Source of the DNA: Acinetobacter bouvetii
Lineage (GTDB): Bacteria; Pseudomonadota; Gammaproteobacteria; Pseudomonadales; Moraxellaceae
NCBI RefSeq assembly: GCF_902753875.1
Contig: NZ_CADDTS010000007.1
Coordinates: forward strand, 62,001 to 126,000
DNA: 64,000 nt
Reading direction: 5' to 3'
Position numbers and translations under genes: made by a program
Notes under the pieces: model-generated
What the model saw: the letters and a program-made list of their open reading frames with translations, nothing else
Database searches by the model: none
Told to the model about the DNA's origin: nothing
Shown: positions 1 through 6,800 of the stretch, one piece after another
Layout: every line of letters begins with the position of its first letter
How positions within the stretch are numbered: position 1 is the stretch's first letter

Positions 1-257
1 AACAAAACAAGATTGTACTGGTACATGAGTTAATGCATAGCTTTGGTGCAAGGGATAAATATGACCTAGCCACAGGCCAACCTGCGTATCCTAGTGGTTA
101 TGCTGATCCGCATCAGCAGCCTTTATTTCCACAGGCTAAAGCAGAGTTAATGGCCGGACATATTCCATTGTCACAACAAAAAAGCAAGATGCCCGATTCT
201 TTGAAACAGACCGTGATTAATGAAATTACGGCAACCGAGCTAGGTTGGAAAAAATAA
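1..257 (+). CDS. C-terminal part of a putative zinc metalloprotease (5' end outside window)
   Basis: The reading frame is open from base 3 and ends with TAA at 255-257, so only the last 84 or so codons are present. The first visible residues contain HELMHSFGARDKYD, an HExxH zinc site followed by GxxDxYD. This spacing is like the HExxHxxGxxD ligand arrangement of snapalysin and immune-inhibitor-A type peptidases, with two His and one Asp as zinc ligands and Glu as the general base. The remaining tail is short, polar and Pro/Gln rich. The N-terminus, any signal peptide and the family cannot be judged from this fragment. An internal ATG at 33 is not the true start because the zinc motif begins upstream of it. 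The metalloprotease reading is inference from one motif. Confidence 0.6.
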   Translation, partial: QNKIVLVHELMHSFGARDKYDLATGQPAYPSGYADPHQQPLFPQAKAELMAGHIPLSQQKSKMPDSLKQTVINEITATELGWKK

Positions 258-349
258 ATGATGTGGATAAAAATGCACGGAAATAACAGACTTTTGCGAA
301 CAAAAGGATAATACTGGAAGAATTCCTAAACAAAAGACTTGAGAACAAC

Positions 350-922
350 ATGAAAACAGTAGGAAATGACATAGTTCGACATCAGCTGCATGAAAATCGA
401 AAGTGGTATTTAGGTCTGGGTATTCTGCTGACCCTGTTTGGTATCGTATTGCTTGCCTCGCTACCTTTTGCCACATTATCGGTGGTATTCCTGTTCGGTA
501 TACTGATGATGATTGGTGGTGTTCTGCACTTGATTGCAGCTTTTAAAATCTTTGAAGGCGGTTCCCGCTGGCTGTGGGCCCTGTTTGGTGTGCTGTATCT
601 GGTTGCGGGTTATTATGCATTTACCACACCGGTAAAAACCGCCATTGTACTGACCAATCTTTTAGCGATTGTATTAGTTGTGGCCGGGATCATTCGTATT
701 TTTAGTGCCATTGTTTTTAAAGCTTATCAAGGCTGGGGTTGGGTGCTGTTTTCAGGCCTATTAACCCTGATTACCGGGATTATTATTTTAAAATCGCCGG
801 ATGCGCCGTTTTGGGTGCTCGGACTGTTTCTGGCTGTGGATATCCTCTTTCAGGGCATTAATTATCTGACTTTGGCCTCTTATATTAAACGTGAAGTACC
901 GCAAAGTTCGGCAGATGTATAA
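350..922 (+). CDS. HdeD family (DUF308) integral membrane protein
   Basis: This 190-residue protein has about six hydrophobic segments separated by very short loops, arranged as three helical hairpins (for example around residues 22-65, 75-120 and 130-180). That is the layout of the HdeD/DUF308 family of inner-membrane proteins. In E. coli HdeD is linked to acid resistance, but for most members the role is unknown. The N-terminal 20 residues are polar and probably cytoplasmic. The gene stands alone and ends just before a strong hairpin terminator shared with the convergent gene downstream. Family assignment is by hydropathy pattern and the Gly-rich helices. No function beyond membrane location is claimed. 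Confidence 0.75.
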   Translation: MKTVGNDIVRHQLHENRKWYLGLGILLTLFGIVLLASLPFATLSVVFLFGILMMIGGVLHLIAAFKIFEGGSRWLWALFGVLYLVAGYYAFTTPVKTAIVLTNLLAIVLVVAGIIRIFSAIVFKAYQGWGWVLFSGLLTLITGIIILKSPDAPFWVLGLFLAVDILFQGINYLTLASYIKREVPQSSADV

Positions 923-936
923 AAACTGAATGGGAT

Positions 937-965
937 AAAAGAGCGCATAGAGCGCTCTTTTTTAT
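937..965. terminator. Bidirectional intrinsic terminator
   Basis: A 10-bp perfect stem (AAAAGAGCGC with its complement) around a 5-base loop is flanked by A and T runs. It sits between the convergent HdeD-like and AhpD-like genes and can serve both strands. Confidence 0.85.
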
Positions 966-1415
966 TTAAGGTTTGACCTGATATTGGCTACTGATGGCAA
1001 TACGGTTCCATGTGTTAATCACAATGGCAATCCATTCAATCGCGGTGATTTCATCAGCAGACAAGACTTGAGCCGCCTGAGCATAAGCGTTATCTGGAAA
1101 ATGCTGTTGTGCAATCAGGGTAATTTCTTCAATCAGGCTTAGTGCTGCGCGTTCTTTTTCCGAAAAATATTCAGACTCAGGCCATGCACTGATGAGTGCA
1201 ATACGATCTACAGTTTCACCGACTTTAATCGCATCCTGCGTGTGCATTCTGACGCAAAATGCGCATTGATTGATTTGTGATGCACGCAGTTTGAGTAAGT
1301 GTGAAAAACCAATATCCATACCTGCTTGCTGTACTTTTTGCATAGACAGGTTTTCAAGTTCGAGTACGGTTTTATATAGTTCTGGCGCTGACTTGCCTAG
1401 ATTTATACGTTGCAT
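966..1415 (-). CDS. Carboxymuconolactone decarboxylase / AhpD-like family protein
   Basis: A 149-residue alpha-helical protein with the AhpD-type redox motif CAFCVRMH (Cys51, Cys54, His58). In AhpD this CxxCxxxH motif is the peroxidase-like active site, which suggests an alkylhydroperoxidase-type antioxidant role rather than true carboxymuconolactone decarboxylation. The length matches short single-domain members of the family. The gene is monocistronic, convergent with the HdeD-like gene, and its start is followed upstream by about 215 bases of AT-rich intergenic DNA. The substrate and the reducing partner cannot be told from sequence. Confidence 0.85.
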   Translation of the reverse strand: MQRINLGKSAPELYKTVLELENLSMQKVQQAGMDIGFSHLLKLRASQINQCAFCVRMHTQDAIKVGETVDRIALISAWPESEYFSEKERAALSLIEEITLIAQQHFPDNAYAQAAQVLSADEITAIEWIAIVINTWNRIAISSQYQVKP

Positions 1416-1608
1416 ATGGCTTAACTTTTAAAAAATGGATTGGGATAATCTTAACGCTAAAATGCAATAAATATGACTGTTTTTATTTTACCGATCAGGC
1501 TCGCTGATAACAAATACTTGTGGGTAAACTTAAACGATTAGCAATCAAGAAATAAATGCCAAAATGAAACATAAATATCAAAGGGTTAGTTGAAAAACTG
1601 TTAATGTG

Positions 1609-1626
1609 AAGCTCTGTTGCAAAGAA
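1609..1626. repeat. Possible relic of an IS6-family terminal inverted repeat
   Basis: The string GCTCTGTTGCAAAG just upstream of the glycerate kinase start resembles the outer end of IS6-family elements (IS26/IS1006 type, whose ends read GGCNCTGTTGCAAA). No transposase or second end is present. It may be a footprint or chance; this is from memory of the IS ends. Confidence 0.25.
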
Positions 1627-1636
1627 GTTATGGATG

Positions 1637-2773
1637 ATGAAAACGTTTATTTTAGCCCCCGATTCCTTTAAAGAAAGTATGAGTGCTGAACAGGCCTGTC
1701 AGGCTATGCAGCGTGGCATCCAACATGTCTATCCAGATGCCGTGTGTATTTCGGTTCCCATGGCCGATGGCGGAGAGGGTACAGTGGATGCCTTGGTTGC
1801 TGCACGACAGGGTCGCAAAGTCACCATTGAAGTATCCGGCCCATTAGTTGATTACAAAGTTCAGGCTTATTTCGGTCTGATCGAAAATGATCAAACGGCT
1901 GTCATTGAAATGGCGATGGCAAATGGCATTCATCTATTAGAAAAATTTCAGCGGAATCCTCTATTGACCAGCACTTTGGGTACTGGTGAGATGATTAAAG
2001 CCGCTTTGGATTTTGGTGTCTCTAAAATCATCATTGGTTTAGGGGGGAGTGTCACCAATGATGGTGGAAGTGGTATGGCCCAAGCCTTGGGCGTCAAGTT
2101 TCTGGATGCGCAGGGGCAAGAGGTTGCACTAGGAGGTAGTCAGCTCGACCAGATTCAAACTATCGATATTTCAGGTTTAGATGCGCGTTTAGCACAAACG
2201 GAGATCGTTATTGCCAGCGATGTGAATAATCCCTTATGTGGTGTAAATGGTGCATCTGCTGTTTTTGGGCCACAGAAAGGGGCTACCCCTGAAATGGTGA
2301 AAAGACTGGACCGCAACCTAGCGCATTTTGCCAATATTGTTGAATCAGAGCTAAATATCAGTAAACAGGATATCGCAGGTGCCGGTGCAGCAGGTGGTCT
2401 GGGTTTTGGTCTGATGGCTTTTGCCCATGCTTCCATTCAATCCGGTGTTGAATTGGTGATTCAAGAAACCCGGCTGGCTGAAAAAATTGCGCAGGCGGAT
2501 TATGTATTGACCGGTGAAGGCAAAATTGATTTTCAGACGAAATTTGGTAAAACACCATTTGGTGTGGCGCAGGTCGCTAAGCGATTGAAAAAACCTGTGA
2601 TCGCTTTTGCGGGTGTGATTGGGGATGATGGTATTGATGAGCTCTATGATTTGGGTTTTAGTCAAATTATAGGGATTAATCCACCTAACATTGATTTAGA
2701 CAATGCAATGAAAAATGCAGAAAGGCATTTGGAGGATGCAGTAGTAGCCGTATTAAATAAACTTGAAAAGTGA
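1637..2773 (+). CDS. glxK: Glycerate kinase (GarK/GlxK family)
   Basis: The product phosphorylates D-glycerate with ATP, normally giving 2-phosphoglycerate in this family, and feeds glyoxylate or glucarate breakdown into glycolysis. The protein begins MKTFILAPDSFKESMSA, the classic N-terminus of the family, and contains the Gly-rich GGSVTNDGGSGMAQALG at about residues 135-153 and GEGKIDFQTKFGKTP near 293, both family signatures. Length (378 residues) is normal. Two ATGs are adjacent (1634 and 1637); the second matches the usual N-terminus, and the difference is one residue. No glyoxylate-pathway partner lies next to it, so its pathway is inferred. The symbol could equally be garK. Confidence 0.9.
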   Translation: MKTFILAPDSFKESMSAEQACQAMQRGIQHVYPDAVCISVPMADGGEGTVDALVAARQGRKVTIEVSGPLVDYKVQAYFGLIENDQTAVIEMAMANGIHLLEKFQRNPLLTSTLGTGEMIKAALDFGVSKIIIGLGGSVTNDGGSGMAQALGVKFLDAQGQEVALGGSQLDQIQTIDISGLDARLAQTEIVIASDVNNPLCGVNGASAVFGPQKGATPEMVKRLDRNLAHFANIVESELNISKQDIAGAGAAGGLGFGLMAFAHASIQSGVELVIQETRLAEKIAQADYVLTGEGKIDFQTKFGKTPFGVAQVAKRLKKPVIAFAGVIGDDGIDELYDLGFSQIIGINPPNIDLDNAMKNAERHLEDAVVAVLNKLEK

Positions 2774-2848
2774 GCATTCTAAATTCTAAAAGCAGAGAGC
2801 ATCATGGCCTCGAAAGGATGTGAATATCTAAATGCTAACGCGTAGGCA

Positions 2849-2945
2849 AAGTGTTACTTTGACAGGGCAAAGTAACCAAACCCCTTTGTTATTCAGATGA
2901 TGCGTCCATGCATCACTGAATAACGGCAGCATCCATGCTGCCTGT
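2849..2945. repeat. Cluster of three hairpins, probable dispersed intergenic repeat
   Basis: Three inverted repeats follow one another: GTTACTTTG/CAAAGTAAC (2856-2877), GTTATTCAG-A-TGATGC/GCATCACTGAATAAC (2888-2924, one bulge), and GGCAGCAT/ATGCTGCC (2925-2942). None has a U tract typical of a terminator. The dense structure in a 262-base gap between glycerate kinase and the helicase looks like a mobile or dispersed palindromic repeat rather than a regulatory signal. Confidence 0.5.
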
Positions 2946-3035
2946 CACGAGGAAAATTCCTTCTAGAGTTTTCATAGCAAGTTTTCTGTGGATAGCTCTG
3001 CTAAACTATTCATCTCCCTAGCACGATGAGACACC

Positions 3036-5027
3036 ATGAGTTTAGCCACCCTGATTAATGAATTAAACCCGCAACAAAAACAGGCTGCCACGACCGAGGC
3101 AAAGCATAGTCTGGTACTTGCAGGAGCAGGCTGTGGCAAAACCAAAACCATTGTGGCACGTGCCGCTTATCTGATTGATCAAGGTGTTCCAGCTAATCAA
3201 ATTCAAATTTTGACCTTTACCCGACGTTCTGCCAGTGAAATTGTGGCACGGGTTGAATTGGCGCTGGGCGATCAGGCCAAAGGTCTGCGGGCTTCGACTT
3301 TTCATACTTTCTGCATGTATTTGCTGCGCCGTGTACCGAAGGCTTTTGGTTTGGAACAGTTCTCGATTATCGACCGTGATGATCAGTTGATGATGTTCCG
3401 TCTGATTCGCGGCAAAGATGATAAAAAAAATCCCAATGCCTTGCCTAAGCCTCAGCAGCTGTGTGATCTGTATTCCTTTGCGCGCAATACCCGACAAAAA
3501 CTCAGTATTTCTTTGGAAAAACAGCATCCTGAATTTTTAGAATATAAAGATCAAATTGCGGACATCATGAAAGAATACGAAGCCCGAAAACGTGCCCGTA
3601 GCTTTCTGGATTATGACGATATTTTGGCAGTCGTGGCTTCAGCACTGGCGCAATCGGAAGGTCTTAGCGATTATGTGGCCTCCATTTGTCAGCATATGCT
3701 GGTGGATGAAATGCAGGATACCAACCCACTGCAATGGGCTTTACTCGAACCTTTAAAAGATAAAGTCAGTTTGTTCTGTGTGGGGGATGATGCCCAGTCC
3801 ATTTACGGATTTCGCGGTGCAGACTTTGAAAATATTCACCATTTTAAAGAACGTGTGCCGGATGCGCAGATTTTTAAACTGGAACAGAATTACCGTTCTA
3901 CTCAGCAAATTCTGGATCTGTCCAACTGGCTGCTCGATCAAAGTGACATCAAATATAACAAACGCTTAGATGCCTATCGTGGTGAAGGCATTAAGCCGAA
4001 AATGCATATTTTCCCGAATGAGTTTGATGAAGCCAAATGGATTGCCATTGATATTAAAGAGCGGCATTTTCTGGAAGGCACACCCTGGCATGAGCACATG
4101 GTCTTGGTGCGCTCCAGTTTTGCTGCGCGGCATATTGAAGCAGCATTTATTCAGGCCAATGTGCCTTACCGCTTTATTGGTGGGATGAAATTATTAGAAA
4201 CGGCACATGTGAAAGACCTGCTCAGTTTATTGCGGGTGATTGCCAATCCTTTGGATGATATTGCCTGGATGCGTTTTCTGACCCTATGGAATGGTGTCGG
4301 TGATGTCGGGGCGAGTAAACTGGCACAGCAGTTATTGCAGCAAGCAGATACCGAGCTGATTTTTGAGAAACTGGAAAAATTTGGCCGCATTCCTGAAAAA
4401 ACGCTGCTGATCATGAAGCAGATGGCCGTGTTAAAAACTGAAGTTCAAGCCTGTGTAAGTTTGGGCATAGAAGCACTGGTCGAGCAGCTTGAAGAAAACT
4501 ATGCCAAAAAAGACTGGTCCAAACGGATGGGCGATTTTGATCTGGTCAAGCAGCTGGCGACCAAGCATGATCAGCTGAGTGAATTTCTGGAAGAATATGT
4601 ACTCGATCCGGTGTCGATCAGTGAAATCGAGCGGCAGTCTGAAGATGATGTGGTGACCCTGATCACCATTCATTCCGCCAAAGGCACAGAACAGAAGATT
4701 TGCTATGTGGCAAACGTTTCCGCTGGGCAGTATCCGCATGCGCGTGCTCAGGGTAATTTTGATGAAGTTGAAGAAGAGCGCCGGGTTCTCTATGTAGCTT
4801 TGACCCGTGCCAAAGACGAGCTGATTTTGACCAAACAAAATCTGAACCTGTGGGCTCGGGATCAGGTGGATGAGCAGGGCCGTAAAGTTGAAAGTTATTT
4901 CTTCAATGATTTGACCCGCAACTTATGCACCACTGAAACCCATTACAAACCGCGTCAACAAACAGTCAAAAGTGCCTTAATTGAACGGCAATCGATTAAT
5001 TTAGATTTTGGTATCGATCTCGATTAA
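3036..5027 (+). CDS. UvrD/Rep-like superfamily 1 DNA helicase
   Basis: A 663-residue ATP-dependent 3'-5' helicase of the UvrD/Rep/PcrA type. It shows the Walker A motif AGAGCGKTKT (about residues 29-38), the Q-motif LNPQQKQA at the N-terminus, motif II VDEMQDTNPLQW (about 222), motif III GDDAQSIYGFRGA (about 250), TIHSAKGTE (about 543) and the motif VI segment YVALTRAKDEL (about 585). It is shorter than canonical UvrD (about 720) and its N-terminal and motif sequences differ from both UvrD and Rep, so it is probably an additional paralogue. Its DNA repair role is inferred. The gene is followed by a small RNA-binding protein gene 79 bases downstream, possibly in the same transcript. Confidence 0.88.
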   Translation: MSLATLINELNPQQKQAATTEAKHSLVLAGAGCGKTKTIVARAAYLIDQGVPANQIQILTFTRRSASEIVARVELALGDQAKGLRASTFHTFCMYLLRRVPKAFGLEQFSIIDRDDQLMMFRLIRGKDDKKNPNALPKPQQLCDLYSFARNTRQKLSISLEKQHPEFLEYKDQIADIMKEYEARKRARSFLDYDDILAVVASALAQSEGLSDYVASICQHMLVDEMQDTNPLQWALLEPLKDKVSLFCVGDDAQSIYGFRGADFENIHHFKERVPDAQIFKLEQNYRSTQQILDLSNWLLDQSDIKYNKRLDAYRGEGIKPKMHIFPNEFDEAKWIAIDIKERHFLEGTPWHEHMVLVRSSFAARHIEAAFIQANVPYRFIGGMKLLETAHVKDLLSLLRVIANPLDDIAWMRFLTLWNGVGDVGASKLAQQLLQQADTELIFEKLEKFGRIPEKTLLIMKQMAVLKTEVQACVSLGIEALVEQLEENYAKKDWSKRMGDFDLVKQLATKHDQLSEFLEEYVLDPVSISEIERQSEDDVVTLITIHSAKGTEQKICYVANVSAGQYPHARAQGNFDEVEEERRVLYVALTRAKDELILTKQNLNLWARDQVDEQGRKVESYFFNDLTRNLCTTETHYKPRQQTVKSALIERQSINLDFGIDLD

Positions 5028-5106
5028 ACTATCTCAATATATTGAAGTGCAAAAAGTAAGTAGGCGAGTGCTTTTTGGTTTTTTTAGCCTATTTTAAGGT
5101 CTTGAG

Positions 5107-5361
5107 ATGAAAATTTTAGTTCGTAATTTAGAACGTACCGTGACAGAAGTTGAATTGCTTGAATTGTTCAAGCAATATGGCACAGTTGATTCATGCACTT
5201 TGGTTTTGGATGCTGAAACAGGGAAATCTAAAGGCTTTGCTTTTGTGGAAATGCCACATGGCCGTGAAGCGGTAAAAGCCATTAAAGCGTTAAATACTTT
5301 ACGTTTGCATGGACATGGTATCCGCGTGAAACAGGCGGAAGAGAAGCCAGAAGCGAAATAA
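5107..5361 (+). CDS. Small RRM-domain RNA-binding protein
   Basis: The 84-residue product is a single RNA recognition motif. RNP2 is ILVRNL at residues 3-8, and RNP1 is KSKGFAFVEM at 40-49, with the two conserved aromatic residues Phe45 and Phe47. The rest of the protein is the usual beta-alpha-beta fold plus a short charged tail (EEKPEAK). Stand-alone bacterial RRM proteins are known in cyanobacteria and some proteobacteria, where some are cold-induced; the target RNA here is unknown. The gene has its own strong terminator directly downstream. Confidence 0.88.
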   Translation: MKILVRNLERTVTEVELLELFKQYGTVDSCTLVLDAETGKSKGFAFVEMPHGREAVKAIKALNTLRLHGHGIRVKQAEEKPEAK

Positions 5362-5363
5362 AC

Positions 5364-5390
5364 AAAAAAGGAGCGATGCTCCTTTTTTTA
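5364..5390 (+). terminator. Intrinsic terminator after the RRM gene
   Basis: AAAAAAGGAGC, a GAT loop and GCTCCTTTTTTT form a GC-cored stem with a seven-T tract, starting three bases after the stop codon. Confidence 0.9.
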
Positions 5391-5417
5391 TGGATGTGAC
5401 TTTTTTATTGGATCAAG

Positions 5418-5780
5418 ATGAAACGGAATTTTCATGCACTTTCAATTGTAGCACCTGCTGGACAGCGAATCGCTCAAGGCTTGAAAACACTTGAAGTGCG
5501 TTCGTGGCAGCCTGAGCAGTTACCCTTAACTGACTTGGTGATTGTGGAAAATAAAAACTATCTGAACAAAGAAGGTGATGAAGAATTCGGTCTGGCAGTC
5601 GCACTGGTGAATGTGGAATCTGTCCATCCATGGCGTGAATATGAAGTAGAAGCGGCTTGTGCCAACTACTGGGCAGCAGGATATTATGCCTGGCAGTTGA
5701 GTGATATCCGGCCCATCTCAGAAGAAATGATCGTGCCAGCCAAACGGCACATCTATTTAATTGAAATGGATCATCCATAA
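5418..5780 (+). CDS. ASCH-domain protein
   Basis: A 120-residue protein with the ASCH fold pattern: MKRNFHALSIVAP at the start, then the GLKTLEVRSWQP segment (about 22-33), in which the basic Lys/Arg and the aromatic residue form the presumed ligand-binding cleft, and LPLTDLVIVENK. ASCH domains are PUA-like and bind RNA or modified nucleosides; some (YqfB) are amidohydrolases acting on N4-acetylcytidine. This gene lies 29 bases after the RRM gene's terminator, so the two are neighbours but not clearly cotranscribed. Exact activity is unknown. Confidence 0.75.
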   Translation: MKRNFHALSIVAPAGQRIAQGLKTLEVRSWQPEQLPLTDLVIVENKNYLNKEGDEEFGLAVALVNVESVHPWREYEVEAACANYWAAGYYAWQLSDIRPISEEMIVPAKRHIYLIEMDHP

Positions 5781-5854
5781 TTTTTATTGTGCTTTATCTC
5801 AAAGAACGTTTAATCTTAACTATGTAATAACGCCAAAATTTAGGAAGTCTATTC

Positions 5855-6358
5855 ATGTCTCGTGTTGCTCGCTTTCATGCCGATCGTACCAATCAAAAAT
5901 TGTATTTTGCACGTCTTGCATGCCAACAAGCAGAGCAAACCGATCACATTCAACAGGCGCAGGCACATCGCGAAGCTGCGGTATTTCATCTGCATGGCGC
6001 AGTATTGGCCTTTTTGCAAGAGTTGGTACGTTACTACCGTTTAAATGACTTTATGCCTACCTTGAAGTCTATTGAAGATCAAATGGCAGAAAAAGGTCAG
6101 ATTTCGCCTGAAGTGACCGTGATGCAGCAGCTCGCGAAACAGGGTTTTATTGCCGAGCTGAAACGTGCGTACCGTATGTGCCAATATGCACCGGAACCGA
6201 GTGCACCAGAACCTGAAGATGAAACTTCTTCTAACCTGATCATCAAAGTGACTCAAACCCCACAAGCCTGGTTACCAGACACCAAAATCTTGCGTGAATG
6301 GCACCGTGACCTGACCCAGCTGATTGATGGCTTTCGTAATGAAATGGTTGAATTTTAG
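5855..6358 (+). CDS. Conserved hypothetical protein of 167 residues (DUF6586-like)
   Basis: The protein is soluble and mainly alpha-helical, starting MSRVARFHADRTNQKLYFARL. I recognise the general shape of a small gammaproteobacterial family, possibly DUF6586, with no known function. There is no signal peptide, membrane segment or catalytic motif. Residues around 110-125 form an acidic, Pro-rich linker (PEPSAPEPEDE). The neighbours (ASCH protein upstream, small acidic protein downstream) give no firm functional clue. Confidence 0.7.
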   Translation: MSRVARFHADRTNQKLYFARLACQQAEQTDHIQQAQAHREAAVFHLHGAVLAFLQELVRYYRLNDFMPTLKSIEDQMAEKGQISPEVTVMQQLAKQGFIAELKRAYRMCQYAPEPSAPEPEDETSSNLIIKVTQTPQAWLPDTKILREWHRDLTQLIDGFRNEMVEF

Positions 6359-6465
6359 ACTTTACGATCAACGTGCTTGAAGTTTATGTCATCGACCCTA
6401 TATAAATAATCTAAGCAATGCAAAGTGCAACAGCCCTTTGCCACCATGTTGAACATGGAGGATAT

Positions 6466-6744
6466 ATGTCTATAGAACATTTGAAAGAATTATTTGGTAA
6501 TCAAGAAGCGATTTTAGAACTTGTTCAACTTGAAGGTGGTGAGTTGGCATTGCGAAATGCAGGCTCTGAAAAAGAACCGCTCGTCAAAATTCAGTTTAAT
6601 GATGAAGTCAAAGCGTTGCTTGGTGACCAGACGCCAGTCATTGCCCAGCATATGGTACAGGCGGCGTTGTTTGCAATGATGGAAAAGCAGGTCAACGAAT
6701 GGCAGGCTGAAGTTGTTGATGAACAACCCAAATACATGAGCTAA
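6466..6744 (+). CDS. Small conserved hypothetical protein (92 residues)
   Basis: An acidic, soluble 92-residue protein beginning MSIEHLKELFGNQEAI. I chose the ATG at 6466 because GGAGG lies five bases upstream. An earlier in-frame ATG at 6418 has no ribosome binding site and would add a non-conserved-looking leader. No known domain is recognised. The stop codon lies inside the 28-bp stem of the downstream terminator, which is unusual and is described separately. Confidence 0.7.
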   Translation: MSIEHLKELFGNQEAILELVQLEGGELALRNAGSEKEPLVKIQFNDEVKALLGDQTPVIAQHMVQAALFAMMEKQVNEWQAEVVDEQPKYMS

Positions 6745-6800
6745 TCTTAGCCCATAAAAAAAGCGCACTTCGGTGCGCTTTTTTTATGGGCTAAGATTAG
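6741..6800. terminator. Bidirectional terminator: perfect 28-bp stem with UUCG-type loop, containing both stop codons
   Basis: Left arm 6741-6768 and right arm 6773-6800 are perfectly complementary over 28 bases, with loop TTCG at 6769-6772. The core AAAAAAAGCGCAC/GTGCGCTTTTTTT gives A and T tracts on both strands. The plus-strand gene stops at 6742-6744 and the minus-strand gene stops at 6797-6799, so both stops are inside the stem. Confidence 0.95.
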
